64,000 nucleotides of DNA from Mesorhizobium sp. M2A.F.Ca.ET.046.03.2.1 (GTDB lineage Bacteria; Pseudomonadota; Alphaproteobacteria; Rhizobiales; Rhizobiaceae): NCBI RefSeq assembly GCF_003952425.1, contig NZ_CP034449.1, positions 5,940,001 to 6,004,000 on the forward strand. The letters are read 5' to 3'. Shown here piece after piece: positions 35,821-44,703 of the stretch. A program made the position numbers and the translations under genes. The notes under the pieces were generated by a model. That model made no database searches. It was not told the origin of the DNA and saw only the letters and a program-made list of their open reading frames with translations. Position 1 is the first letter of the stretch; the number at the start of each line of letters is the position of its first letter.

Positions 35821-37136
35821 GAGAGCTGAACCGTGAAAAGGACCGCCATTCCCCCGGGAGCGGTGACGGCTTCTGCGTCATGCCGTGGATTAATCTGCAT
35901 GTCGCGACCGATGGCGCGATCTCGCCTTGCTGCGAGTTCGACGGATCAATAGGCCACGTGCGGAAAGAAGGCCTGAAGGGAGCCTGGAGCAGCGAGGCGC
36001 TGCAGCAGATACGACATCGGTTTGCACGGCAGGAACCGGTTGGGCAGTGCTGGAAATGTTTCGACCGTGACGAAAGAGAGGGGGACAGCCTGCGCCAGCA
36101 GATGAATCGCCAGTTCAGCGCATGGCACCGGCGGCTTGCGTCCGCGGATGAACCCTTCGCGGCCGCGCCGGCATCGCCGGCGGCGCTCGATGTCAGGTTC
36201 TCGAACCTGTGCAATTTCAAGTGCCGAAGCTGCTGGCACGGCGCCAGTTCGAAGTGGTTCACCGATGGCCGCGCCATCGGCGTCACCGCGGGTGACAAAG
36301 CCGAGATCAAGAGCTTCGCCTCGGCCACCGAGATGATGGACCAGATGTCGGGCTGGATCGACAATATCGAGTCGATCTACTTCGCTGGCGGCGAACCGCT
36401 TTTGACGGAAGAGCACTATCGGTTGCTGGATGCTCTGATCGAGGCAGGACGAACCCATGTCAGCCTGCGCTATAATACGAACATGTCCGTCACGGGCTTG
36501 GGCGGAAGATCGATATTCCAGCTGTGGAACGCATTTGAGAATGTCAGTGTCCAAGCAAGTGTCGACGACACTGGTGCCCGCGGTGCCCTTATTCGGCACG
36601 GTTTCGACTGGCCGCTATTCGTCGACAACATCATCCGGCTGCGACGGGAATGTCCGGGCGTGGACTTGGAGTTCGGCATAACCGTTTCCGCTTTGAACGT
36701 CAGCACTTTGGTCGAGCTTCTGGATGCCTTGCGGCACGAGTGCGAGGCCAGGGCATCCGAGATCCACATGCACTCTCTGCAAGAGCCGAAATTCATGCGC
36801 ACGCAGGTGCTTCCGCAGAGGCAAAAAAGCAAGATCGAGCAAAAGTTGCGTTCCTTCCTGGCGCAGTCGGAACCAGGCGCCGGTGCCGAACAAATGCAAC
36901 GCTACGTGAATGGCGTCATTGGCTATATGCGGTCAGAGGATCTGGCGTCCGAGCTGCCAAGGCTGGCAAAGCGCATGGACGCTCTTGACCGGCTGAGATC
37001 CGAATCGACGTCGAATGTCCTGACGGAAATTGGTCCGATTCTGGTATCGGCGCACGGTTTGTCCGGTACCGCGAGACGCTTCATCTCAGCAGCGCGCCGT
37101 GCCGCGGCCAGCTTCTGGCGACGAACGGCGCGTTGA
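35817..37136 (+). CDS. Twitch-domain radical SAM protein
   Basis: A 439-aa radical SAM enzyme with the cluster motif CNFKCRSC (C132, C136, C139) after LDVRFSNL, and the GGEPLL motif at YFAGGEPLLTEEH. The N-terminal 85 residues hold a separate Cys-rich part, FCVMPWINLHVATDGAISPCC ... GQCWKCF (C20, C38, C39, C78, C81). This resembles a twitch/SPASM auxiliary-cluster domain placed in front of the core. Such proteins act on peptides or on surface-associated substrates, mostly uncharacterised. The gene is AT-richer than its flanks and is divergent from the pqqD-like operon, with 205 bases between. Confidence 0.85.
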   Translation: MRELNREKDRHSPGSGDGFCVMPWINLHVATDGAISPCCEFDGSIGHVRKEGLKGAWSSEALQQIRHRFARQEPVGQCWKCFDRDEREGDSLRQQMNRQFSAWHRRLASADEPFAAAPASPAALDVRFSNLCNFKCRSCWHGASSKWFTDGRAIGVTAGDKAEIKSFASATEMMDQMSGWIDNIESIYFAGGEPLLTEEHYRLLDALIEAGRTHVSLRYNTNMSVTGLGGRSIFQLWNAFENVSVQASVDDTGARGALIRHGFDWPLFVDNIIRLRRECPGVDLEFGITVSALNVSTLVELLDALRHECEARASEIHMHSLQEPKFMRTQVLPQRQKSKIEQKLRSFLAQSEPGAGAEQMQRYVNGVIGYMRSEDLASELPRLAKRMDALDRLRSESTSNVLTEIGPILVSAHGLSGTARRFISAARRAAASFWRRTAR

Positions 37137-37145
37137 TCGGGGCGT

Positions 37146-38555
37146 TTATTCCGCAGCCTGCGCCTGTGACGGCAGTCCGAGCCACCCCCTGCAATCGGCC
37201 AGCGCTCTCGCCGTGATCGCATGACGTTTGGCGACGGTCTTGTCCTTGCCGCGCAGGCGCTTGCCGTCGGCCTTCGGCGCTTCGACCGGCGGGAAAAGGC
37301 CGAAATTGACGTTCATTGGCTGGAAGGAGCGTTTGCCGGGCTCATCATCCGACACGATATGCCCGCCGGTGATGTGGTTCAGCAGCGCGCCGAAGGCGGT
37401 GGTCGCCGGCGGCAGCGCGGGCGCGTGGCCGAGCCGCGAGGCGGCGGCGAAGCGGCCGGCGAGCAGGCCGATCGCGGCGCTTTCCACATAGCCTTCGCAG
37501 CCGGTGATCTGGCCGGCAAAGCGCAGACCCGGCCGCGATTTCAGCTGCAGCGAGGGATCGAGCAGCGTCGGCGAGTTGATGTAGGTGTTGCGGTGCAGGC
37601 CGCCGAGGCGCGCGAACTCAGCATTTTCGAGCCCAGGAATGGTGCGGAAGATGCGCACCTGCTCGGCATGCTTCAGCTTCGTCTGGAAACCGACCATGTT
37701 GTAGAGCGTGCCCAGCGCATTGTCCTGACGGAGCTGCATCACCGCATAGGCCTTGACCGAGGGATTGTGGGCGTTGGTCAGGCCCATCGGCTTCATCGGG
37801 CCGTAGCGCAGCGTCTCGACGCCGCGTTCGGCCATGACCTCGATCGGCAGGCAGCCGTCGAAATAGGGCGTGCCTTCCCACTCTTTGAACTCGGTTTTCT
37901 GGCCCTCCAGCAGCGCCTGGACGAAGGCGAAATACTGGTCCTTGTCCATCGGGCAGTTGATGTAGTCCTTGCCGGTGCCGCCGGGACCGACCTTGTCGTA
38001 GCGCGACTGGAACCAGGCGGTGTTCATGTCGATCGTGTCGAAATGCACGATCGGCGCGATGGCATCGAAGAAGGCCAGCGCGTCGGCGCCGGTCGCCTCG
38101 GCGATCGACTGTGCCAGCGACGGCGCCGTCAGTGGACCGGTGGCGATGATCGCCTGGTCCCAGTCCGCCGGCGGCAGCCCAGGCACTTCCTCACGTTGGA
38201 TGGTGATCAGCGGATGCGCTTCGATCTTCGCGGTGACCGCGTCGGAAAACCGGTCGCGGTCGACGGCCAGCGCGCCGCCGGCCGGCACCTGGTTGGCATC
38301 GCCGGCGCTCATGATCAGCGAGCCGGCCAGCCGCATTTCGGCATGCAGCAGGCCGACCGCGTTGTTTTCGGCGTCGTCGGAGCGGAAGGAGTTCGAGCAG
38401 ACGAGCTCGGCCAGGCCATCGGTCTTATGCGCGTCGGTGCCGCGCACCGGGCGCATCTCGTGCAGCACGACCGGAACGCCGGCCTCGGCGATTTGCCATG
38501 CCGCTTCGGAGCCGGCGAGGCCGCCGCCGACGACGTGTACGGGATTTTTGCTCAT
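37146..38555 (-). CDS. trmFO: Methylenetetrahydrofolate–tRNA-(uracil-5-)-methyltransferase TrmFO
   Basis: A 469-aa FAD enzyme that makes m5U54 in tRNA using methylenetetrahydrofolate. The FAD-binding [18 protein letters not shown] and the family blocks [23 protein letters not shown] and [18 protein letters not shown] are intact. The ATG at 38555 (MSKNPVHV) starts the flavin fold; codons back to 38591 add unrelated residues. It converges on the radical SAM gene, with 9 bases between the stops, and marks the right edge of the island. Confidence 0.95.
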   Translation of the reverse strand: MSKNPVHVVGGGLAGSEAAWQIAEAGVPVVLHEMRPVRGTDAHKTDGLAELVCSNSFRSDDAENNAVGLLHAEMRLAGSLIMSAGDANQVPAGGALAVDRDRFSDAVTAKIEAHPLITIQREEVPGLPPADWDQAIIATGPLTAPSLAQSIAEATGADALAFFDAIAPIVHFDTIDMNTAWFQSRYDKVGPGGTGKDYINCPMDKDQYFAFVQALLEGQKTEFKEWEGTPYFDGCLPIEVMAERGVETLRYGPMKPMGLTNAHNPSVKAYAVMQLRQDNALGTLYNMVGFQTKLKHAEQVRIFRTIPGLENAEFARLGGLHRNTYINSPTLLDPSLQLKSRPGLRFAGQITGCEGYVESAAIGLLAGRFAAASRLGHAPALPPATTAFGALLNHITGGHIVSDDEPGKRSFQPMNVNFGLFPPVEAPKADGKRLRGKDKTVAKRHAITARALADCRGWLGLPSQAQAAE

Positions 38556-38633
38556 GAGCGCCGGAATAATCGCTTGGCGGCCCGATTGCAATTGCCAGGC
38601 GGCGACGGCGAGAAACTGGCGCCTAAAACAACA

Positions 38634-38744
38634 ACACCCGCCGGGGGAGGAGGTCCGGCGGGTGTCGTTTTGGGGGTCGATCCTCGGGAGGAGGTGAAGA
38701 TCGACCTAATTCGTCATCGCCGGGGAGGAGGTCGGCTTTGACGA
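38634..38744 (-). ncRNA. Cuckoo/CcsR-like sRNA unit, distal copy
   Basis: Read on the minus strand, three hairpins follow each other, each showing ACCTCCTCCC in the loop: 38711–38744, 38675–38706 (stem GGTCGATC/GATCGACC) and 38634–38665 (11-bp stem ACACCCGCCGG). The last is followed by TGTTGTTTT and may terminate the transcript. GGAATTTCG precedes the unit, as in the neighbouring copy. Loops with CCUCCUCCC, an anti-Shine–Dalgarno sequence, define cuckoo RNAs and Rhodobacter CcsR sRNAs, which also lie downstream of a DUF1127 gene. Confidence 0.75.
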
Positions 38745-38811
38745 AATTCCTTTCGCCTTTTTCAGAAGGGGCGAAACCTTCGACGACGAACTACGTTCGC
38801 TTCTTGAACAA

Positions 38812-38920
38812 CGCCCGCCGGGGGAGGAGGTCCGGCGGGCGCCGTTTCGGTGGTCAACCCTCGGGAGGAGGTGAAGGTTGACCTCATTCGTCAGGGTCGG
38901 GGAGGAGGTCGACCCTGGCG
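38812..38920 (-). ncRNA. Cuckoo/CcsR-like sRNA unit, proximal copy
   Basis: Three minus-strand hairpins with ACCTCCTCCC loops: 38889–38920 (11-bp stem, one U·G pair), 38852–38883 (stem GGTCAACC/GGTTGACC) and 38812–38841 (stem CGCCCGCCGG). Stems differ from the distal copy by compensating changes (GATC/GATC against AACC/GGTT), while all loops are kept. This is good evidence for selected RNA structure. It begins about 12 bases after a DUF1127 stop codon and could be cut from the same transcript. Confidence 0.78.
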
Positions 38921-38931
38921 AAATTCCTTGC

Positions 38932-39072
38932 TTAGATCGCCTTGCGGGCGACCATCTTGATCTCGTCGCGGACGATGCCGAGATCATGGAGCTGACGGTT
39001 CGAAAGCCGACCCAGCTCGGAAACCGTCTCGCGATAAACGCGCCAGTTACGATAGCTACGGATCAGGTTCAT
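38932..39072 (-). CDS. DUF1127 micro-protein (second copy)
   Basis: A 46-aa YjiS-like protein, MNLIRSYRNWRVYRETVSEL followed by LSNRQLHDLGIVRDEI and ending ARKAI. The family is small, Arg-rich and often stress-induced; some members (Rhodobacter CcaF1) bind RNA and work with the sRNAs encoded just downstream. It is preceded by GAGAG and lies 51 bases after its paralogue. It is too short for usual gene callers' thresholds, but the repeat of the same protein leaves no doubt that it is coding. Confidence 0.93.
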   Translation of the reverse strand: MNLIRSYRNWRVYRETVSELGRLSNRQLHDLGIVRDEIKMVARKAI

Positions 39073-39123
39073 TGTCTTAACTCTCTTCAAAACTGGTTCG
39101 GACCATTTGCGGTCCGAAGCGGA

Positions 39124-39264
39124 TTAGACCGCCTTGCGGGCGACGTAGTGGATGTCGCTGCGGCTGATGCCGAGGTCGGTCAGTTCACGGTTCGACAGGC
39201 GGTTCAGCTCGGAAACGGTTTCCCGGTAGCGGCGCCAGTTGCGGTAGTTGCGGATCAGGTTCAT
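39124..39264 (-). CDS. DUF1127 micro-protein (first copy)
   Basis: A 46-aa paralogue of the next gene, MNLIRNYRNWRRYRETVSEL, then LSNRELTDLGISRSDI and ARKAV. It heads a minus-strand transcript that probably covers both DUF1127 genes and the two sRNA units. Upstream on the minus strand CCATAT with CTTTTA 15 bases before it resembles an RpoH-type promoter, a weak match. The pair differs at about ten positions, so it is a functional tandem duplication rather than a recent copy. Confidence 0.93.
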   Translation of the reverse strand: MNLIRNYRNWRRYRETVSELNRLSNRELTDLGISRSDIHYVARKAV

Positions 39265-39498
39265 GGTAGTTCTCGTTTCGTCTTTAGTTCGGATCATTCC
39301 GTTTGTGTACGAACAGAAAATATGGGGGATCGTATCGATTTAAAAGTGCCGTTGGCGCATGGCAGCAATGCAAATTGTGCAATGCAACATTAACCGCCAT
39401 TCACGCCTGCGTCACAAAGAAGGCCGAATCGAAAAATGCCGCTGCGTCAACGGTTTGGCTGTTTCGACTAAGGAAGTGGTCGGGCTTGGGGGAAATGC

Positions 39499-40617
39499 AT
39501 GGCGGGCTATGCCACAAGGGTGAGGGCGGATATCGCGCGCTGGCGGGAGATCGGGCTGGTCGATCCCGCCACGGCGGAGGCGCTGACGCGCGATGTTGCC
39601 GCCAATGAGCGCGCGTCGCTGAGCTTCGGCTCCATCCTGGCGATGATGGCAGCGCTTTTGTTCGGCGCCGCGATACTGATCTTCGTCGCCGCCAATTGGG
39701 AGGCCTTCCCGCGCCTCTTGCGCGTGGCGGCTCTGTTTGCGGTCATTCTTGCCGGCTATGTCGGCGGCGCGGTGCTGAAGACGCGTGACCATGCCGCGAT
39801 CGGCGAGGCGCTGTGGATCGTTGCCGCGGCGGCGTTCGGTGGATCGATCGCGCTGATCGGACAGATGTACCATCTTTCGGGCGACGAGGCCTCGGCGCTG
39901 GTGACGTGGTGCGCCGGCACGGCGCTGGCGGCGGTCGCGCTGCGTTCAAGCCCGCTGACGGTCGCGGCGGTCGGCATCGCCGACGCCTGGCTGGTTCTCA
40001 AGGGGTTCGGCTTCTACTGGCGCGCGGAAACCCCGCATCTCTTCATCGTCGTGGCGATCGTCTTGTTCGCCATCTCGTTCTGGACGCGCAGCCAGGCCGC
40101 GCGCCACCTCATCATTCTGTCGGTCATTCTCTATCTGGTCCTGCTGGCGACGGACCGCGAGACGCTGCCGGTGGCCATGTCGCTGGCCATCGTCTCGGTG
40201 CTGCTCTTTGCCGCTTTGGTCTTTGCCGGCGATCCGATCGACAGGATCCTGCAGCTCGGCGGCCGGCTGCCCTTGCATGCCTTGCTCGGCTTCCTCACCG
40301 GCATGGCGATCATCCAGTTCGAGCTGGCCGATGAAAGCACAAACAACAGCGGGTTTGCCGTCGCTTCGATCGTGGCGCTGGCCAGTATCGTGGCGGCAAT
40401 CATGCTGGCGGGGCGCGAGAGCAGGGGCTTGCGCTGGCTGGCCTATACCGGCTTCGCCTTCGAGCTCGCCATCATCTACAGCGTCACCTTGAGGTCGATG
40501 CTGGATACGGCCGGCTTCTTCCTGGCGGCGGCGGTGCTGCTCGGCATGCTGGCGCTGGTCATCATCCGCATCGAAAAGCGCATGAAAGCGCCTGCCGGAA
40601 CAGGAGCAGCGGCATGA
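39499..40617 (+). CDS. DUF2157 polytopic membrane protein
   Basis: A 372-aa protein with about ten to twelve hydrophobic segments. The N-terminal helical part ADIARWREIGLVDPATAEAL and the block LLFGAAILIFVAANWE are characteristic of DUF2157. Its function is unknown. It overlaps the next gene, which encodes a GDYXXLXY protein, by four bases (ATGA); this two-gene unit is widespread in bacteria, so the products probably act together in the inner membrane. Confidence 0.9.
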   Translation: MAGYATRVRADIARWREIGLVDPATAEALTRDVAANERASLSFGSILAMMAALLFGAAILIFVAANWEAFPRLLRVAALFAVILAGYVGGAVLKTRDHAAIGEALWIVAAAAFGGSIALIGQMYHLSGDEASALVTWCAGTALAAVALRSSPLTVAAVGIADAWLVLKGFGFYWRAETPHLFIVVAIVLFAISFWTRSQAARHLIILSVILYLVLLATDRETLPVAMSLAIVSVLLFAALVFAGDPIDRILQLGGRLPLHALLGFLTGMAIIQFELADESTNNSGFAVASIVALASIVAAIMLAGRESRGLRWLAYTGFAFELAIIYSVTLRSMLDTAGFFLAAAVLLGMLALVIIRIEKRMKAPAGTGAAA

Positions 40618-41195
40618 CCGGCAAGAAACTGATCATCTCCGCGCTGGTGCTGGCGCTTGTCCAGATCGGCTTTCTCAGCTGGATCATCGCCAGCCGCGCG
40701 GCGATCCTGCGCAACGGCAAGGAAGTGCTGTTGAAAGTCCAGCCCGTCGATCCGCGCGATCTCCTGCGCGGCGACTACATCTCTCTCAACAACAACATTT
40801 CGCGCATTCCGGTGAAATTGATCGCCAACATTCCGGAAGGCAAGTTCTCCAGCGAGGACACATCGATCGTGGTGCGGCTCAGGAAGGGCGCCGACGGTTA
40901 TTGGCAGCCGACGACCGCCTGGTTCGGCCAGGCGCCCGCGCCGGCAGGCGAGGGCGAAGCAGACATTGCCGGCCATGTCGTTGAGGGCTGGGGCCTTCGT
41001 GATACGGACGCGACGATCGCGCCCGACTATGGGATCGACCGCTTCTATTTGCCGGAAGGCGAGGGCGTGGCGATCCAGGACGACATGCGCGTGCGGCCGT
41101 TCGGCATCAAGCTTGCGCTCGCATCCGACGGCACGGCACAGATCAAGGCGCTGATGGACGGCGACAAGGCGCTGTTCCAGGAGCCGCTTTACTGA
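40614..41195 (+). CDS. GDYXXLXY-domain protein
   Basis: A 193-aa protein with one N-terminal membrane helix (residues about 5–27) and a periplasmic part. The signature is VDPRDLLRGDYISLNN, a form of the GDYxxLxY motif. Function unknown. It is translationally coupled to the DUF2157 gene by a four-base overlap. A longer hydrophilic region after residue 90 (RLRKGADGYW ... DIAGHVVEGWGLRD) also fits the family. Confidence 0.9.
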   Translation: MTGKKLIISALVLALVQIGFLSWIIASRAAILRNGKEVLLKVQPVDPRDLLRGDYISLNNNISRIPVKLIANIPEGKFSSEDTSIVVRLRKGADGYWQPTTAWFGQAPAPAGEGEADIAGHVVEGWGLRDTDATIAPDYGIDRFYLPEGEGVAIQDDMRVRPFGIKLALASDGTAQIKALMDGDKALFQEPLY

Positions 41196-41218
41196 GATGT
41201 GTCAACATTCGACCCACC

Positions 41219-42427
41219 TTAAGTCACGGTTCCAGCAGTGGCCCTAGCCGGACGGCGTCGGTTCAAGCGCAGCAAGGCCACAAACGCGCCGCAGGAGCAG
41301 AGCATCGCGAGGCCGAGCACGGCTTCGCTGCCAAAATGCGCCAACAGTCCGGCCAGCAATGGCGGCGATATGGCGGAAATCAGGTTGAGCGGGAGAGCGA
41401 TGTTGGATGCGGCCCGCGCGTAGGCCGCCTGGTCGTAGAACACCAGAGGTATCGTTGCCCGCGACACGGCAAGAATGCCGCTGCCCAAGCCATAGAGGAG
41501 AATGAAGCCGGCAATCGACCAGTGCGTGCCGTGACCCAGAATGAGAAGCAGCATGGCGAACGGCAGCGCCAATCCGGCGAAAAGCGCGGTGGTCATCCCG
41601 TCCCAGCGTCCAGCGCCCAGAAAATCGACGCCCCTGGCGCCGACCTGAAGGATGCCCAGCATCGAGCCGAAGGCGACGGCTTCTCCGGCGGGAAGTCCCT
41701 CGGCCTTAAGCAGTTCGATCAGTATGGCGCTGAATCCGAACGTGACGAAGGCATTGAGCGTGATCGCCGAAACGATCAGACGGAAGATGCCTGCCGGCAC
41801 GGCTGGAGTTTTCCGGGTTGCCGGAACCGTTGACGAGGCTTTCGGCGATGGCGGCCGGCGCGGCAAGCCGAAGGCATAGAGCGGCAGGCAGACCACGATC
41901 ATGGCCGCCGCGTAGACGAGGCAAGTCATGCGCCAGCCGATCAGCCCGGACAGGAAGGCGGCGGCGGGCCAGAAGATGCTGCTCGACAAGCCGGTCATCA
42001 GCATAAGCACGCCAATGGCGCTCTTGGCGCTGCTGCCGGCGACCTCGTTCAGCATGATGTAGGCCGCCGTCGTCAGCATCGCGCTCCCAGCCGTGCCAAG
42101 GATGACCCATGCGGTAAAATAGAGAACCGGCCCGTGCGCGGCCGCCAGCGCCACGAAGCCCGGAGCGGCAAGGATCGTGCCCATGATCATCACCTTGCGG
42201 GCGCCGAAGGCATTGAAAGCCTTTGCCAGCGGCGGCGCCCACAGGCCCATGACCACATAAAATACCGAATTGCCGGCGAACACCGCCGCTATGCTGATTT
42301 GAAGGTCGGCGGCTATCTGGCTGCCGACGATAGCCAACAGCCCGACCGATCCCCAGCCCATGAGCTGGGCGATCGCAAGCACGATCAGGGTTCGAACGAT
42401 AGTCCTGTCCAGAATCGCGATGCGCAT
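41219..42427 (-). CDS. MFS transporter
   Basis: A 402-aa major facilitator with about twelve membrane helices and a central hydrophilic loop at residues about 190–212 (RRPPSPKASSTVPATRKTP). Motif A-like residues occur in the loop FNAFGARKVMIMG. The helices IGVLMLMTGLSSSIFW and SAISPPLLAGLLAH fit the YbfB/arabinose-efflux-like group, but the substrate cannot be told. The ATG at 42427 follows a non-coding region with hairpins. It converges on the GDYXXLXY gene with 23 bases between the stops. Confidence 0.88.
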   Translation of the reverse strand: MRIAILDRTIVRTLIVLAIAQLMGWGSVGLLAIVGSQIAADLQISIAAVFAGNSVFYVVMGLWAPPLAKAFNAFGARKVMIMGTILAAPGFVALAAAHGPVLYFTAWVILGTAGSAMLTTAAYIMLNEVAGSSAKSAIGVLMLMTGLSSSIFWPAAAFLSGLIGWRMTCLVYAAAMIVVCLPLYAFGLPRRPPSPKASSTVPATRKTPAVPAGIFRLIVSAITLNAFVTFGFSAILIELLKAEGLPAGEAVAFGSMLGILQVGARGVDFLGAGRWDGMTTALFAGLALPFAMLLLILGHGTHWSIAGFILLYGLGSGILAVSRATIPLVFYDQAAYARAASNIALPLNLISAISPPLLAGLLAHFGSEAVLGLAMLCSCGAFVALLRLNRRRPARATAGTVT

Positions 42428-42484
42428 GCGGGTGGCCGGTCGACTGCAAACCCGCCTGCTAGCAGAGCCTCAATGTCGGTTTGA

Positions 42485-42590
42485 TGACTGCATAGAGCAG
42501 AAGGCCTGGCGTCGGTCCTCCTTCGCCAGGGCTTCGGAGGTCGGCTCTTCGAGCTTTAGGTGGCCTGCCATACGAAGCTCGAAGAGCAAA
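42485..42590. repeat. Hairpin-rich segment beside tRNA-Leu
   Basis: GCTCTTCGAGCTT (42543–42555) and AAGCTCGAAGAGC (42574–42586) form a perfect 13-bp inverted repeat just downstream of the minus-strand tRNA. A second inverted pair, CCTCCTTCG and CTTCGGAGG, precedes it. The first could end the tRNA transcript; together they look like a mosaic palindromic element. Confidence 0.5.
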
Positions 42591-42593
42591 GGA

Positions 42594-42678
42594 TGGTGCG
42601 GATGAAGGGACTCGAACCCCCACGCCTTTCGGCACTGGAACCTAAATCCAGGGCGTCTACCAATTCCGCCACATCCGC
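42594..42678 (-). tRNA. tRNA-Leu (anticodon UAG)
   Basis: An 85-base tRNA with acceptor stem GCGGATG/CATCCGC, an encoded CCA end, a long variable arm as expected for a class II tRNA, and the T-arm GGTTCGAGTCC. The anticodon stem CTGGA/TCCAG closes the loop TTTAGGT, giving anticodon TAG (reads CUA and probably other CUN codons). The D-arm contains GGTAGACG. Confidence 0.95.
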
Positions 42679-43023
42679 TTTTCCCCGGCAATCCCATGTA
42701 GCCATCATTCTGTCAATGTCGAGGCTCAGATCATGCTTATCCGGCTAGACGCGAAGATAGTTGAAAATTGGCCTAGCCTGTGACAAAAGGCGTGTCGAAT
42801 GTGACGGAACGTGAGTTTCCGCTTCTGCAAGATGTGAAAAGTTATAGTAAAAACAGAAACTTATTTCGCATCTGGCAAGGCGTAGTTCAGGAGAGTTTGA
42901 ACCGCGTTAGCGGTCAAATCGCCAGGTTCCGTACCAAAAGCCATTTCCGGCAACATCATACCGGCAGGCTGTAAACGGCTAGGACCGTTTGGCAGTCTCA
43001 TTGTTGAAAACAAAGGTTCTAGG
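42679..43023. other. Non-coding region upstream of tig
   Basis: 345 bases, locally AT-rich around 42830–42870. It contains a small hairpin AAACGG...CCGTTT at 42973–42990, close to the tig start. A 64-codon frame at 42780–42974 has no recognisable features or Shine–Dalgarno sequence, and I do not call it. The region presumably holds the promoters of tig and tRNA-Leu. Confidence 0.6.
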
Positions 43024-44514
43024 ATGCAGGTCACCGAAACGCTCAACTCCGGTCTCAAGCGCGAGATCAAGATCACCGTGCCGGCCGGTGACATGGAAGC
43101 CAAGCTGATGGCGCGGCTGACCGATGCCCGCGACAAGGTGCGCATCAACGGCTTCCGCCCGGGCAAGGTGCCGGTGCAGCACCTGCGCAAGATGTACGGC
43201 AAGTCGTTCATGGCTGAGGTCGTCAACGAAATCCTCAACGACTCGACCCGTTCGATCATCACCGGCCGCGGCGAAAAGGCCGCCATGCAGCCCGAAGTGA
43301 TCATGACGGAGGACGAGAAGGAGGCCGAGAAGATCCTGGCCGGCGGCTCCGACTTCGAATTCAGCCTCAACTACGAGGTCATCCCGGCGATCGAGATCAA
43401 GGATTTCTCCGACATCAAGGTGACGCGTCAGGTCTATGACGTGCCGGAATCGGAAGTCGACGATCAGGTGAAGCGCGTTGCCGAATCGGCGCGCAGCTAC
43501 GAGCCGAAGAGCGGCAAGGCCGCCGAGGGCGACCGCGTGAGCATCGACTATGTCGGCAAGATCGGCGGCGAGGCCTTCGCCGGCGGCGCCGGCACCGACC
43601 AGCCGCTTGTGCTCGGCTCCAAGGAGTTCATCCCGGGCTTCGAGGACCAGCTGATCGGCACCAAGGCCGGCGACGAGAAGCAGGTCACCGTCACCTTTCC
43701 CGAAAACTACCAGGCTGCGCATCTGGCCGGCAAGGAAGCCACCTTCGACGTCACCGTCAAGGAAGTGTCGGCGCCCGGCGAGCTCGAAGTCAATGACGAG
43801 ACGGCCAAGAATCTCGGCCTGGAATCGCTCGAACGCCTGCGCGAGATCGTGCGCGGCCAGCTCGAGAACCAGTTCGGCTCGATGACCCGCCAGAAGGTGA
43901 AGCGCCAGCTGCTCGACCAGCTCGACGCATCCTACTCCTTCGAGGCGCCGTCGAAGCTTGTCGAGGCCGAGTTCAACAACATCTGGGCTCAGGTCAATCG
44001 CGATCTCGAAGCTGCCGGCCGCACCTTCGCCGACGAAGAGACCACGGAAGAAGAGGCGCGCGCCGAATATATGCGCCTTGCCGAGCGCCGCGTGCGCCTC
44101 GGACTGGTGCTCGCCGAGATCGGCGAGAAGGCCGGCGTCACCGTGTCGGATGAGGAACTGCAGCGTGGCCTGTTCGAGCAGGTGCGCCGCTTCCCGGCCA
44201 ACCAGCAGCAGGAAGCCTTCGAGTTCTATCGCAGCAATCCGGAAGCCATCAACGCGCTGCGCGCGCCAATGTTCGAGGAGAAGGTCGTCGACTATCTGCT
44301 CGGCCAGATCTCGGTCGACGACGTCAAGGTCGGCAAGGACGAGCTGATGGCCGACGACGAGGAAGCCGAAACCGCGACCAAGGCGAAACCGGCCAAGAAA
44401 GCCTCCTCGAAGAAGGCCGAAGCCAAGGCAGAGGCGGGCGACGCCGCCGCCGAGGCGGAAGAGCCGAAGAAGAAGGCCGCGCCGAAGAAGAAGGCCGCCA
44501 AGGAAGCCAGATAA
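43024..44514 (+). CDS. tig: Trigger factor
   Basis: A 496-aa ribosome-associated chaperone and peptidyl-prolyl isomerase. The N-terminal ribosome-binding loop is visible as [17 protein letters not shown]. The FKBP-like domain is about residues 165–245 ([17 protein letters not shown] ... [18 protein letters not shown]), followed by the helical C-terminal chaperone part. Residues 450–496 are a Lys/Ala/Glu-rich tail with repeated KKA units, typical of rhizobial trigger factors. A strong terminator follows. Confidence 0.97.
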   Translation: MQVTETLNSGLKREIKITVPAGDMEAKLMARLTDARDKVRINGFRPGKVPVQHLRKMYGKSFMAEVVNEILNDSTRSIITGRGEKAAMQPEVIMTEDEKEAEKILAGGSDFEFSLNYEVIPAIEIKDFSDIKVTRQVYDVPESEVDDQVKRVAESARSYEPKSGKAAEGDRVSIDYVGKIGGEAFAGGAGTDQPLVLGSKEFIPGFEDQLIGTKAGDEKQVTVTFPENYQAAHLAGKEATFDVTVKEVSAPGELEVNDETAKNLGLESLERLREIVRGQLENQFGSMTRQKVKRQLLDQLDASYSFEAPSKLVEAEFNNIWAQVNRDLEAAGRTFADEETTEEEARAEYMRLAERRVRLGLVLAEIGEKAGVTVSDEELQRGLFEQVRRFPANQQQEAFEFYRSNPEAINALRAPMFEEKVVDYLLGQISVDDVKVGKDELMADDEEAETATKAKPAKKASSKKAEAKAEAGDAAAEAEEPKKKAAPKKKAAKEAR

Positions 44515-44537
44515 CCGGTTTCAGCGCCGCAATTTCG

Positions 44538-44564
44538 AAAGGCCGCCTTCGGGCGGCCTTTTTC
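44538..44564 (+). terminator. Intrinsic terminator after tig
   Basis: AAAGGCCGCC, TTCG and GGGCGGCCTTTTT form a textbook hairpin and T-run 23 bases after the tig stop codon. Confidence 0.92.
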
Positions 44565-44703
44565 ATTACGGCCTGTGTCATTGTGGCGGCGCGGCAACAC
44601 ACGCAACTTGTCTTGATGGTCTGCCGCTGGCGATACCAACCATTGAAGATTATCTGTTTTCGATGGCGTTCGCGGGGTCGGAGGCGTTTGTGAGGCTGGG
44701 TTC

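Noticed and set aside
38634..38920. CRISPR-like array, because of repeated GGGAGGAGG strings
   Set aside because: Repeats are loops of distinct stems with compensating changes, spacing is irregular, and no cas genes are present.
42780..42974. 64-codon frame upstream of tig
   Set aside because: No Shine–Dalgarno sequence, no hydrophobic or domain pattern; more likely promoter or leader DNA.
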